This document shows positions 1-8,988 of a DNA stretch of 64,000 nt, one piece after another. The stretch comes from Cryptosporangium arvum DSM 44712 (GTDB taxonomy: Bacteria > Actinomycetota > Actinomycetes > Mycobacteriales > Cryptosporangiaceae), in NCBI RefSeq assembly GCF_000585375.1, contig NZ_KK073874.1, positions 6,292,894 through 6,356,893 on the forward strand, read 5' to 3'. Below the pieces are notes generated by a model, which saw only the letters and a list, made by a program, of their open reading frames with translations, was not told the DNA's origin and did not search any database. Positions within the stretch are counted from its first letter, which is position 1, and each line of letters begins with the position of its first letter. A program made the position numbers and the translations under genes.

Positions 1-839
1 TGCAGACGCTCGGTGAGACGCTCCGGATCTGGCGTGATCGGCTGTCGCCGGTCGACGTCGGGATCCCGTCCGCGGGCGGGCGGCGGGCGCTCGGGCTCCG
101 CCGGGAGGAGCTGGCGAGCCTGGCCGGGCTCTCGGTCGACTACGTCGTGCGGCTCGAGCAGGGCCGGGCCACCACCCCGTCGCCGCAGGTCGTGGCCGCG
201 CTGGCGCGCGCGCTCCAGCTCGGGACGTGCGAGCGCGATCATCTGTACCGGCTGGCCGGGCTGGCCCCGCCGTCGCCGGGCCTGGTCTCCGACTTCGTCT
301 CGCCCGGCGTGCAGCGGCTGCTGACCCGGCTCGGCGAGATCCCGCTCGGGGTCTTCCGCGCGGACTGGACGCTGATCCGGTGGAGCCCGCTGTGGGCGGC
401 GCTGATCGGGGATCCCGCGGAGTTCCCCGCCGACCGCAACCTGATCCGGGGGGTGTTCGGGCTGACCGGCGCGCGGGCGCTCGCGCACTGGCCGGTGGTG
501 TCGGAGTACGGGCCGGACGTGCTGGACGCGGCGCTGGTCTCGGACCTGCGCGCGGCCGCGGCGACCTACCCGGACGACCCGGAGCTCGCGGCGTTGATCG
601 CGGACGCCCGGGCCGGGAGCAGCCGGTTCGCCGAGCTCTGGGCCACCGGGGCGGTCGGGGTGCACATCGCCGACCGGAAGACGGTCCAGCACCCGGTGGT
701 GGGCCCGATCACGCTGGACTGCGACGTGCTGACGGTTCCGTGCGCGGATCTGCGGATCGTGACGTACACGGCACCGGCCGGCTCGGAGGACGCGGGGAAG
801 CTGGACTTCCTGCGGGTGGTACCGGCCGCGCTGCCGTGA
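1..839 (+). CDS. XRE-family regulator with MmyB-like C-terminal domain (5' end cut)
   Basis: DNA-binding transcriptional regulator. Reading in frame from base 3 gives QTLGETLRIWRDRL, a typical N-terminus of this family, and bases 1-2 are 'tg', so the start codon (NTG) probably begins one base before the window. The helix-turn-helix covers LGLRREELASLAGLSVDYV followed by RLEQG. The rest (from about residue 100) resembles the MmyB-like ligand-binding domain, with WSPLWAALIGDPAEFP and a C-terminal TYTAPAGSEDAGKLDFLRVV. About 279 residues are visible, normal for the family. Effector and targets are unknown. It ends 39 bp before the sensor kinase gene on the same strand. Confidence 0.85.
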   Translation, partial: QTLGETLRIWRDRLSPVDVGIPSAGGRRALGLRREELASLAGLSVDYVVRLEQGRATTPSPQVVAALARALQLGTCERDHLYRLAGLAPPSPGLVSDFVSPGVQRLLTRLGEIPLGVFRADWTLIRWSPLWAALIGDPAEFPADRNLIRGVFGLTGARALAHWPVVSEYGPDVLDAALVSDLRAAAATYPDDPELAALIADARAGSSRFAELWATGAVGVHIADRKTVQHPVVGPITLDCDVLTVPCADLRIVTYTAPAGSEDAGKLDFLRVVPAALP

Positions 840-878
840 CCACCCGGAGGGTCCGGCCGGTCCCAGTAGGGTGAGCTG

Positions 879-1949
879 ATGCGGATCGCGTCGACGCTCG
901 CGGTCCTCGTGGTCACCGCGATGGACGTCTGGTGGAACCCGCCCGGCACCCCGGAACCCGACGCGATCAGCTACACCCTGATCGTCCTCTCCGGACTCGC
1001 GCTGTTCGTCCGGCACCGCGCTCCGCTGCCCGCCCTGCTGCTGTGTGCCGGCGTCTACACGGCCTGGACGATCCAGGGCCAGCGCGGCGAGCTGCTCCTG
1101 CTGCCGGCCGCGGTGGCCCTCTACACGGTCGCGGTACGCAGCGGACGCCGCCGCACGCTTGTCGTCGGCGCCGCCGCGGTGCTCTGGTCGTCCACGCTCG
1201 AATGGTTTGTCGTCGACCGGTCCAGCGCCCCCGGCGCCGCGTTCGCCTGGCCGGTCGTCGCGCTGCTGCTCGGCGAGGTGGTCCGGGCCCGGCGCGAGTT
1301 GCAGACCCGGGCCGCGGCGGAGCGGGAGCGCGACATCGCCCGTGAACGCGTACGCATCGCCCGTGACGTCCACGACGTGGTCGCGCACGTGCTGGCCGGG
1401 GTGACCGTGCAGATGGGCGTCGCGGTCGCCGCCGTCGACCGCGATCCGGCCGCCGCTCGCGCGGCCCTCCAGCAGGCCCGGACGGCGAGTCGCGGCGCGC
1501 TGGCCGAACTCCGCACGTCGGTCGCGCTGCTCCGCCACGGCGGGCCGACGGCCGACGGCGAACCGCTCCCCGGCCTGGCCGACCTCCCCGCGCTCGTCGA
1601 CGGCGTGCGCCCGGCCGGCCTCGACGTACGGCTCGACGTGGACGCCGGTGAGCTACCCGCCGTGCTCGGGCTGACCGTGTACCGCATCGTCCAGGAAGCG
1701 CTGACGAACGTGGTCCGGCACGCCCGGGCCACGTCCGCCGTGGTGACCGTCGCCCGAGGTCCGGACGCCGTGCGGGTGGACGTCGTCGACGACGGCACCG
1801 GCGGCAGCGGCGGTCCGCCCGGGTTCGGGATCCTGGGCATGACCGAGCGGGCGGCCGGCGTCGGCGGGCGGCTGGACGCGGGGCCGGGGCCGGAGCGGGG
1901 CTTCCGGGTCCGGGCGGTGCTCCCCCTGCCTCCCGGGGAGGAGCCGTGA
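879..1949 (+). CDS. NarL-family sensor histidine kinase
   Basis: Membrane sensor kinase of a two-component system, 356 aa. The N-terminal 130 residues form several hydrophobic segments with very short loops and no large extracellular domain, so it probably senses the membrane or an intramembrane signal. The HisKA_3 dimerisation region has the phosphoacceptor His165 in RDVHDVVAHVLAG. The HATPase_c domain shows the N-box YRIVQEALTNVVRHA and the glycine-rich GFGILGMTERA near the C-terminus. The stop overlaps the GTG start of the response regulator by 4 bp (GTGA), so the two are translationally coupled. The ABC exporter downstream is the likely target. Confidence 0.92.
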   Translation: MRIASTLAVLVVTAMDVWWNPPGTPEPDAISYTLIVLSGLALFVRHRAPLPALLLCAGVYTAWTIQGQRGELLLLPAAVALYTVAVRSGRRRTLVVGAAAVLWSSTLEWFVVDRSSAPGAAFAWPVVALLLGEVVRARRELQTRAAAERERDIARERVRIARDVHDVVAHVLAGVTVQMGVAVAAVDRDPAAARAALQQARTASRGALAELRTSVALLRHGGPTADGEPLPGLADLPALVDGVRPAGLDVRLDVDAGELPAVLGLTVYRIVQEALTNVVRHARATSAVVTVARGPDAVRVDVVDDGTGGSGGPPGFGILGMTERAAGVGGRLDAGPGPERGFRVRAVLPLPPGEEP

Positions 1950-2626
1950 CGATCCGGCTGGTGCTCGCCGACGACCAGACGATCGTCCGCGCCGGATTCC
2001 GCGCCCTCTTCGACCTCACCGACGACCTGCAGGTGGTGGGTGAGGCCGCGGACGGCCCGAGCGCGGTCACCGTGACCCGGCGCACCCGGCCGGACGTCGT
2101 CCTGATGGACATCCGGATGCCGGGCCACGACGGGCTGGAGGCCGCCCGCCGGATCCTCGCCGACCCCGGCCCGCACCCCACCCGGGTCCTCGTCCTCACG
2201 ACGTTCGGCCTGGACGAGTACGTGTTCGACGCGCTCAGCGCGGGCGCGAGCGGCTTCCTGCTCAAGGACGTCGACCCCGACGACCTGTACGCGGCGGTGC
2301 GGGCGGTCGCGGCCGGCGGCAGCCTGCTCGACCCGGCCGTGACCAGGGCGGTGGTCGACGAGCTGACCCGGCTGCGCGGGGCGCTCACCGGCGTCGAGCG
2401 GCTGGACGTGCTCACCGACCGCGAGCGGGACGTGGTGGCACTCGTCGCGCGCGGGCTGACCAACGAGCAGATCGGCGCCCGGCTGGCGATCAGCCCGCTC
2501 ACCGCGAAGACCCACGTGAGCCGGGCGTTGATCAAGCTCGGCCTGCGTGACCGCGTCCAACTCGTGGTGCTGGCCTACGAGACCGGGCTGGTGCGGGCCG
2601 GCGACCCGCCCCGCCCACCGCGGTGA
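1946..2626 (+). CDS. NarL/LuxR-type response regulator
   Basis: Partner of the preceding kinase, 226 aa. The receiver domain carries the acidic pair LADD, the phosphoacceptor Asp55 in VVLMDIRMPG and the conserved Lys in FLLKDV. The C-terminal LuxR helix-turn-helix is LTDRERDVVALVARGLTNEQ followed by IGARLAISPLTAKTHVSRAL. It starts at a GTG that overlaps the kinase stop. Immediately after its stop lies a perfect 30-bp palindrome and then the ABC-2 exporter genes, so it probably activates that exporter. Confidence 0.93.
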   Translation: MTIRLVLADDQTIVRAGFRALFDLTDDLQVVGEAADGPSAVTVTRRTRPDVVLMDIRMPGHDGLEAARRILADPGPHPTRVLVLTTFGLDEYVFDALSAGASGFLLKDVDPDDLYAAVRAVAAGGSLLDPAVTRAVVDELTRLRGALTGVERLDVLTDRERDVVALVARGLTNEQIGARLAISPLTAKTHVSRALIKLGLRDRVQLVVLAYETGLVRAGDPPRPPR

Positions 2627-2631
2627 CGGCC

Positions 2632-2661
2632 CGGCTCCTACTCCGGCCGGAGTAGGAGCCG
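2632..2661. promoter_or_regulatory. 30-bp perfect palindrome with repeated ACTCCGG half-sites
   Basis: A perfect 15+15 palindrome (left arm CGGCTCCTACTCCGG) lies between the response regulator and the ABC exporter. The half-site ACTCCGG recurs as GACTCCGG at 2661-2668 and, inverted, as CCGGAGTC at 2687-2694, giving four half-sites in about 63 bp. The last one ends 16 bp before the exporter start. A dimeric operator for the adjacent LuxR-type regulator is the simplest reading. A stem-loop that separates regulator and exporter transcripts is the alternative; no T-tract follows. Confidence 0.6.
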
Positions 2662-2710
2662 ACTCCGGCGGGCGGATTCGCCGGCCCCGGAGTCTTCGTA
2701 CGGTCCCGGC

Positions 2711-3625
2711 ATGATCCGGACCGAACACCTCACCAAACGCTACGGGCGGACGCTCGCCGTCGACGACCTCACGTTCGACGTCCGGCCCGGGCTGGTCACC
2801 GGGTTCCTCGGGCCCAACGGAGCGGGCAAGTCGACCACGATGCGGCTCATCCTCGGCCTGGACCCGCCGTCCGCGGGCTCGGTGCTGGTCGGCGGGCGCG
2901 CCTACCGGGAGCTGCGGACGCCGCTGCACGAGGTCGGCGCCCTGCTCGACGGGCGGGCGTTCCACCCCGGGCGCAGCGCCCGCGACCACCTGCGCTGGCT
3001 GGCCGAGAGCAACGGCATTCCGCGCCGCCGGGTCGACGCGGTGCTCGGGCAGGTCGGCCTGACCGACGTCGCCCGGCAGCGGACGAGGACGTACTCGCTG
3101 GGCATGGGCCAGCGGCTCGGCGTCGCGGCCGCGCTGCTCGGCGACCCTGCGGTGCTGATCCTCGACGAGCCGGTCAACGGGCTCGACACCGACGGGATCC
3201 GCTGGCTGCGCACGCTGCTGCGCGATCTGGCCGACGAGGGGCGGACCGTGCTGCTCTCCAGCCACCTGATGAGCGAGATCGAGCTGATCGCCGACCGCCT
3301 GCTGGTGATCGGCGGCGGGCGGTTGCTCGCCGACGCCGGGACAGCCGGCTTCCTCGCGTCGGCATCGGCGTCGTACACCGTGGTGGGCACACCGGAAGCC
3401 GCGCGGTTACGGGACGCGCTGGTCGGCGCGGGAGCGACGGCCGAGGCGGACCGGCCGGACCGGCTGCGGGTGGCCGGGATCGACACGCGGCAGATCGGGG
3501 AGATCGCCGCCGCGCAGCGGATCGTCCTGCACGAGCTCACCCCGCACCGGGACTCCCTGGAGGACGCCTACACCCGCCTGGTGGCGGGCACCGGCTCCCA
3601 TCGCGCGACGGAGATCACGGCATGA
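2711..3625 (+). CDS. ABC transporter ATP-binding protein (DrrA-like)
   Basis: Cytoplasmic ATPase of an ABC-2 type exporter, 304 aa. It shows Walker A GPNGAGKST (about residues 35-43), the signature YSLGMGQRLG and Walker B VLILDEPVNGLD followed by the H-loop SSHLMSE. The C-terminal 80 residues form the regulatory extension typical of drug or lantibiotic exporters such as DrrA or BcrA. It overlaps the permease gene by 4 bp (ATGA). The setting next to a NarL-type two-component system suggests resistance to a membrane-active compound; substrate unknown. Confidence 0.92.
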   Translation: MIRTEHLTKRYGRTLAVDDLTFDVRPGLVTGFLGPNGAGKSTTMRLILGLDPPSAGSVLVGGRAYRELRTPLHEVGALLDGRAFHPGRSARDHLRWLAESNGIPRRRVDAVLGQVGLTDVARQRTRTYSLGMGQRLGVAAALLGDPAVLILDEPVNGLDTDGIRWLRTLLRDLADEGRTVLLSSHLMSEIELIADRLLVIGGGRLLADAGTAGFLASASASYTVVGTPEAARLRDALVGAGATAEADRPDRLRVAGIDTRQIGEIAAAQRIVLHELTPHRDSLEDAYTRLVAGTGSHRATEITA

Positions 3626-4344
3626 ACGTGCTGACCGCGGAGTGGACGAAGGCGCGGACGATCCGGTCGACGGTCGGGACGCTGCTGGTGACGGCCGCGC
3701 TGACCGTGGGCACCGCGCTGCTGGTCGCGCTGACCGGAAGCCTGCACCCGGGCGAGCCGGTCCTGGCCGCGGCGCTGGGCAACAGTGTGCTGGGGCTGGT
3801 GGGGGCGGGTGCGTTCGGGGTGCTGATGGTCTCGACCGAGTACTCGGGAGGCACGATCCGGGCGACGGTGGCGGCGGTCCCGCGCCGGTCGGCGGTGCTG
3901 CTCGCCAAGGCCGCGGTGACCGGAGCGGCGGTCTTCGTGGTCGCGCTGGTCGCGTCGGCGGTGGCGTTCGGAGGGAGCGCGCTGCTCCTCGACCGGGCCG
4001 ACCATCCGCTGGGGAATCCGCTGTCGGGGCTGCTCGGGGCGGCGCTGTGTCACGTGACCGCCGCGCTGCTCGGGCTCGCGTTCGGCTCGGTGCTGCGCAG
4101 CGCGGCCGGGGGCATCTGCGCGGTCGCCGGGCTGCTGCTCGTCCCGACGCTGTTCGGCTCCCTGCTCGGGCCGGCCGAGCCCTGGGTGACCGGGGGGACC
4201 CCGGTCGCCGCGCTGCAGAAGTTCGCCGGGGCGACCGAGGCGCCGGGCTCGGTGGCGGCCTGGCCGACGGTCGCGCTGGTGGCCGGATACACCGGCGCGG
4301 TGCTGGCCGGCAGCGTGGCGCTGTTCCGCCGCCGGGACGTCTAG
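3622..4344 (+). CDS. ABC-2 type transporter permease
   Basis: Membrane subunit paired with the preceding ATPase, 240 aa. About six hydrophobic segments are visible, beginning with a segment near residues 17-38 after an N-terminal WTKARTIRS. This matches the pattern of short permeases next to DrrA-like ATPases (MNVLTAEWTKxRT). The start ATG overlaps the ATPase stop. The gene ends 8 bp before the convergent TPR/CHAT-like gene, with no clear terminator between them. Confidence 0.88.
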   Translation: MNVLTAEWTKARTIRSTVGTLLVTAALTVGTALLVALTGSLHPGEPVLAAALGNSVLGLVGAGAFGVLMVSTEYSGGTIRATVAAVPRRSAVLLAKAAVTGAAVFVVALVASAVAFGGSALLLDRADHPLGNPLSGLLGAALCHVTAALLGLAFGSVLRSAAGGICAVAGLLLVPTLFGSLLGPAEPWVTGGTPVAALQKFAGATEAPGSVAAWPTVALVAGYTGAVLAGSVALFRRRDV

Positions 4345-4352
4345 GCGCGCCG

Positions 4353-7139
4353 TTAGCCGTACGTCACGAACGGCGCGCCGGCCGGGAACGGGCGCTTGAG
4401 TTCGGCGCGGTCGGTGATCACGGAGAGTTGCTCGGCGCAGAGAGCGGGCCGGTCGGCGGCCCAGGTGAGGAGGTCGTCGCCGGTAGCGGCGGCCAGCCGC
4501 TTCTGGACGGCGGCGAGGGCTTCGTCGACGGACGCGACCGTGAGCCGGTCGTCGGCGGCGGTGGTCAGGGCGTCGTGGAGCCAGGACGTGAGGACGGCGG
4601 TGGTGAGGCCGTCCACCGCGGTGGCACTGGCGACCACGGCCAGGGCGCCGGCCTCCAGGAGGGTCCGGACGAGGACGGCCGGTACGCCGCCGTCGCCGGG
4701 GCCGAGGACGACGATCGTGCCGGCCCAGGGCAGCGCGGCCAGGCCGGCGACGTCGGCGGCGGCGTCCGGGCCGCCCTCGGGGCCGGTCAGGAGGAGCGCG
4801 GTGCGCTCCGGGCGCCGTTCGTCGACCACGACCCGGCCGGCCAGGTGCACGACCGAGCCGGGGGTCAGCACCGCGCCGAGCGCCTCCGCGGTGACCGGCC
4901 GCACCTCGGTGTCCCAGCGGGCGGCGGCGTGCGCACCGGCGATGCCGGCGAACGAGTCGTTCCCGGCCGGGTCGACGAGCACGGCACCCCGCCGCCCCGG
5001 GAGCGCGGTCGGCGGGTGCGGGGGGCGCGCTGACGCGGTGGGGAGCAGCGACACACCGGGGCGGGTGGAGCCGTCGGCGGTGCGGTGCACCGCCGAGCCG
5101 TAGAGCGCGCCGAGCGCACTGACGACGACGGGCGCGGACCCCGGTCCGGCCAGTGCGGCCGCGGCGTCGACGACCGCGGCGCACCGGGCCGGGGACGGGC
5201 CGCCGGGCGCGGACGACACGACCTCGCCGATCACCGGCCGACCGGGAACGGCGGTCAACGCGTACACCCCGCACGCACCGGGCACGAACACCACCCGCAC
5301 CGCGCCCGCGGGCACGGGCGTCGCGAGCGACGCGGACGCGGGCGACGGGGGTGCGGCCTCGCACAGGGTCAGGGCCTCGGCGAACCGGCCCAGCCGGATC
5401 GCCGCCTCGGCCGCGGTCAGGTACGGCGGCTCCACGTGCGGGTCCGGCCCGGCCGGGTGGGCCCGGAGCGCGTCGTACGCCGCGCAGGCGTCGCGCAGCC
5501 GCTCCCAGGTCGCGTCGGTCCACTCGCCCGCGGCCACCGCGATCCGCCCCACCGCACCACCGGCCGCCGCCCGGACCAGCGGATCCGCGCTCCCGTCGGC
5601 CATCGACGCCAGCCGTTCCCGCAGCGCCGCGACCTCCTCGGCCCGGCCCACCCCGCGCCGGGTCAGGATCGTCACCAGCCCGGCCAGCGCGCTGGCCCGC
5701 GGCCCCTCCGGGCCACCCCCGGCGGCCGCGCGGCGGAGGTAGTGCTCGGCCAGGTCGAACGCGTTGTAGCGCACGCACAGCGCGGCCGCCGCCGCGTCCG
5801 CGGTCTCGGGTGGCTCGCCCCGCTCGGCGAGGAACTCGGCCAGCGCGGACGCGTGCGCCACCACGTCGAGCAGACGCAGGTCCTCGGGGAGTTCCCCACC
5901 CGGCGGACGCGGCTGGGCCGTCTCGACCACCGACTCCGCGAGCGCGGTCAGCGCGGCGAGTTCGGTGCGGGCGTCCCCCAGCGCGGCGGCCTGGACCCGG
6001 GCCCGGTCGAGCAGCGGGCGCGCCGCACCGGCCTCGCCCCGGGACGCGGCCAGCCGGGCCTGCGCCACCCACACCCGGGGCAGCACGTGGGCGGCGCCCA
6101 GCGCCGACCACATCACCTCGGCCATCCGGAGTTTCGCGTCGGCGTCGGCGAAGCGGCCCGCGGCGGTCAGCGCGACACCCTCCTCCAGCGACCGCTGCCC
6201 GATCATCGCGGGCGCACCGATGATCACCGAGCGCACGCCGTCCGGCCCGAGCCCCTGCGAGGCGGCCAGCACCGCGGGCGGCGCCACCGCGGGCAGCTCA
6301 CCGGTGGCGGCGCGGCGTTCGGTCTCGGCCTCCACCTGACGCACCCGCGCGGCGAACCCGTCGGTGTAGTGCCGGACGTCGATCGGCGGCAGCGTGGCGC
6401 GGGCCAGGTCGTGGGCCCGCGCGAACGCGTCCGCGGCGACCGCGGGGTCGGTCGGGCGGGCCAGCCCGGCCAGCGTCACCAGCGCCGCGTACGTCTCGGA
6501 GTCCACGCCGGCCTCGGCGAACAGCGCCGCCCCGCTGCGCAGCCGCTCGGTGCCGGCGGCGACCCGCCCGCGCCGGTGCAGCTCACGCCCGAGCGAGACG
6601 AGCATCGCCGCCCGGCTCGCGGCGTCGAGCCCCGGCTGGTCGAGGGCCTCCTGGTAGAACGTGGCCGCCCGCGGGTCGTCGACCCGGACGAGCAGGTCGG
6701 CGTAGTTACGCAGCACCGCGACCCGGCCCGGCCCCGGCGCCAACGTGCGGACCAGCTGCACGGCCTGCCGGAAGTACTCGTCGGCGCGGCCCAGATCGTC
6801 GGCGGCGAGCTCGACGAACGCCATGCCGCTGACCGCCGCACCGGCCAGGTCGGGATCGCCGAGCGCCTCGGCGACGTCGAGCGCGCGGCTGTAGTAGGCG
6901 CGGGCGGTGTCGAGCCGCCCGGTGGTGCGTGCGCACTGCCCGAGCAGGCGCAGCGTCAGGAACGAGTTGGCGTGCGGGCCGATGGCGTTGAGCAGCGGCA
7001 ACGCCTCGATGAGCGTCTGCTCGGCCTCGGCCGTGCGCCCCTCGGCCAGCAGGGTGTGACCGGCGACGACCCGGTCGCGCAAAAGGGTGTCAGGGGACAG
7101 TTCGGCCGGTCGACGCTCCCGTCGCCGCCTGCCGAACAT
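4353..7139 (-). CDS. TPR-repeat protein with degenerate CHAT-like C-terminus
   Basis: 928 aa, probably cytoplasmic. After a basic start (MFGRRRRERR) the first 600 residues consist of alanine-rich helical repeats of TPR type, for example ALPLLNAIGPHANSFLTLRL and ARAYYSRALDVAEALGDPDL. The C-terminal third has the layout of a CHAT (caspase-like) domain: VVHLAGRV, then a conserved hydrophobic strand TIVVLGPGDGGVP, then a long helical end. The usual His-Gly and 'SAC' cysteine motifs are not evident, so proteolysis is unlikely. It is divergent from an AAA+ ATPase across 166 bp, which suggests joint function. Function unknown. Confidence 0.75.
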   Translation of the reverse strand: MFGRRRRERRPAELSPDTLLRDRVVAGHTLLAEGRTAEAEQTLIEALPLLNAIGPHANSFLTLRLLGQCARTTGRLDTARAYYSRALDVAEALGDPDLAGAAVSGMAFVELAADDLGRADEYFRQAVQLVRTLAPGPGRVAVLRNYADLLVRVDDPRAATFYQEALDQPGLDAASRAAMLVSLGRELHRRGRVAAGTERLRSGAALFAEAGVDSETYAALVTLAGLARPTDPAVAADAFARAHDLARATLPPIDVRHYTDGFAARVRQVEAETERRAATGELPAVAPPAVLAASQGLGPDGVRSVIIGAPAMIGQRSLEEGVALTAAGRFADADAKLRMAEVMWSALGAAHVLPRVWVAQARLAASRGEAGAARPLLDRARVQAAALGDARTELAALTALAESVVETAQPRPPGGELPEDLRLLDVVAHASALAEFLAERGEPPETADAAAAALCVRYNAFDLAEHYLRRAAAGGGPEGPRASALAGLVTILTRRGVGRAEEVAALRERLASMADGSADPLVRAAAGGAVGRIAVAAGEWTDATWERLRDACAAYDALRAHPAGPDPHVEPPYLTAAEAAIRLGRFAEALTLCEAAPPSPASASLATPVPAGAVRVVFVPGACGVYALTAVPGRPVIGEVVSSAPGGPSPARCAAVVDAAAALAGPGSAPVVVSALGALYGSAVHRTADGSTRPGVSLLPTASARPPHPPTALPGRRGAVLVDPAGNDSFAGIAGAHAAARWDTEVRPVTAEALGAVLTPGSVVHLAGRVVVDERRPERTALLLTGPEGGPDAAADVAGLAALPWAGTIVVLGPGDGGVPAVLVRTLLEAGALAVVASATAVDGLTTAVLTSWLHDALTTAADDRLTVASVDEALAAVQKRLAAATGDDLLTWAADRPALCAEQLSVITDRAELKRPFPAGAPFVTYG

Positions 7140-7207
7140 GCGTACCTCGGCTCGACTAGAACTGATGATTACCGCCCCTACGACGCGCCGGCACTTCGCC
7201 GGCGCGT

Positions 7208-7227
7208 GCCAACCGCACCCGGTTGGC
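7208..7227. promoter_or_regulatory. Inverted repeat between divergent TPR/CHAT and AAA genes
   Basis: GCCAACC, six bases, GGTTGGC: a 7-6-7 inverted repeat in the 166-bp gap between the two divergent starts (7139 and 7306). A shared operator is possible. No regulator gene is adjacent, so this is weak. Confidence 0.3.
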
Positions 7228-7305
7228 CAGCGCCAGCGCTCTGCTCCGGAAGCGTAACGACGGAGGACAAGCCGGGTTGAGGTTGACCCCGTGGGGTAGC
7301 AACGA

Positions 7306-8988
7306 ATGATGGAGACCGACGCCAGCTATCCGGTGCGTCCGGACCTGCGGACCTTTACTCACGCCGGCGCCACGGTCACGCTCGTGGACGCCGAACGGAT
7401 CCTGGTTCTCGACGACGGCCAGCGCGTCGAGCTGCTCGGCGGGGTCGCGTTCCCGCCACCGGTGCGCGCGGTGTCGGTCACGGTGACGCGCGACGAGCTC
7501 GACGCGTACCTCGACGCCAGCATCCGCACCGGCACCGAGCCCTCGGACCGGGCCGGGCTCACGGTGCTCGGCAACGACCCGATCGGCGTGTTCCTGTCCA
7601 AGCGGGTCGAGTCCGGCGATCCCTGGGCCACCCGCATCGTCGACGGCGTCGGCGGTTTCCTCGCCAACGTCTCCCGCCGCCTGGAACCCGAACGCCCCGC
7701 TCCCGGGGCCGAGCCCGCCGACGTCACGATCATCGACGTCGAGTCCGAGGTCCGGGACTCCTCGAGCGGTCTGGTCGCCACCGCGAAGACCACCGAGCGG
7801 ACGATCGCGCTGCGCTCGACGGTGCCGGCGGCCGAGCTGAGCGTCGAGCACCTGGAGGGCTTCTGCCGTCTGGTGCTCGACGCGGTCGCCGAGGCCACCT
7901 CGCCGGACGCGCTGACCGGCCAGGTCGTCACGGTCTCGGCCACCTCCGGGAGCCCGGAGCGGGTGACGCTCGACCAGGTCGGCGGCCTGGACGACATCGT
8001 GCAGGAACTGCGTGAGATCGCGGCCTCGTTCCGGCACCCGCAGGCGCTGGCCCGGTGGGGGGCGAAGCGTCCGCAGGGCGCGCTGTTCTACGGGCCGCCC
8101 GGTACCGGCAAGACGATGCTCGCGCGCGCTCTCGCGAACGAGATCGGGGCGCGGTTCCGCGAGATCCGCACCACCGAGATCCTCGACAAGTGGCTCGGTG
8201 CGTCCGAGCGCAACATCAAGCAGATCTTCCGCGACGCCCGGCGCTACACCGAGCCGACCGTGATGCTGTTCGACGAGTTCGACACGATCATCGGGTACGC
8301 GAGCGAGGGCGGCGACGCCGCGAGCCAGGCGATCAACTCGGTCGCGGGCATCTTCAAGCAGGAGATGAACACGTTGATCGACGCCAACCCGAACGTGTTC
8401 GTGGTGGCGACGACGAACTTCCCGGAGCGGATCGACCCGTCGCTCGTGCGGTCGGGGCGGTTCGACATCAAGCTCGCGGTGCCCGCCCCCGATCCGGCCG
8501 GGCGCGCGCAGATCCTCGCGAAGATGATCCGCCAGCAGATCGTCGAGCACGAGGTTCCGGGGTTCCGGATGTTCGCCGACGACGTCGACATCGTCGCGTG
8601 CGCGACGCTCAGCCAGGGGCTGACCGGCGCGGACCTCAAGGAGGTGCTGCGCAGGGCGCAGCTGTCCAAGGCGATGCGCGAGGCGCGCACCGGCACGCCC
8701 GCGACCGCGATCAGCCAGGACGACCTGCGCCGGCAGATCGAGGCCGTCCGGGCCGCCGCCACCCCGGCCCGCCCGGCCCCCAACTTCCCCGCCCTGGGCC
8801 GCCTCTTCCCGGCCCCCCGCCCCGCTCCGCCGGCACCCGATTCGACGCCGCCGCGGCCCGGCTCGACGCCGCCGGCACCCGAGCCGACGCCGCCGGGGCC
8901 CGGCTCGGCCCCGGCCGGGGAGAGCCCGGTGGCGCCGACGCCCGGCGCCGACCGCGCGGACCCCGGCCCCGGCGCCGGCGCGTCCTAG
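7306..8988 (+). CDS. AAA+ ATPase with N-terminal adaptor region and Pro-rich tail
   Basis: 560 aa. An N-terminal region of about 220 residues has no recognised family. One classical AAA+ module follows, introduced by LDQVGGLDDIVQELREIA as in PAN/FtsH-like ATPases: Walker A GPPGTGKT, Walker B VMLFDEFD, sensor 1 VVATTNFPERID and arginine finger RSGRFD. The last 75 residues are a Pro/Gly/Ala-rich low-complexity tail. It probably remodels or unfolds protein partners. Two in-frame ATGs (7306 and 7309) open the gene without a clear ribosome site. It ends tail-to-tail with the flavin monooxygenase, overlapping by 4 bp. Confidence 0.82.
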   Translation: MMETDASYPVRPDLRTFTHAGATVTLVDAERILVLDDGQRVELLGGVAFPPPVRAVSVTVTRDELDAYLDASIRTGTEPSDRAGLTVLGNDPIGVFLSKRVESGDPWATRIVDGVGGFLANVSRRLEPERPAPGAEPADVTIIDVESEVRDSSSGLVATAKTTERTIALRSTVPAAELSVEHLEGFCRLVLDAVAEATSPDALTGQVVTVSATSGSPERVTLDQVGGLDDIVQELREIAASFRHPQALARWGAKRPQGALFYGPPGTGKTMLARALANEIGARFREIRTTEILDKWLGASERNIKQIFRDARRYTEPTVMLFDEFDTIIGYASEGGDAASQAINSVAGIFKQEMNTLIDANPNVFVVATTNFPERIDPSLVRSGRFDIKLAVPAPDPAGRAQILAKMIRQQIVEHEVPGFRMFADDVDIVACATLSQGLTGADLKEVLRRAQLSKAMREARTGTPATAISQDDLRRQIEAVRAAATPARPAPNFPALGRLFPAPRPAPPAPDSTPPRPGSTPPAPEPTPPGPGSAPAGESPVAPTPGADRADPGPGAGAS

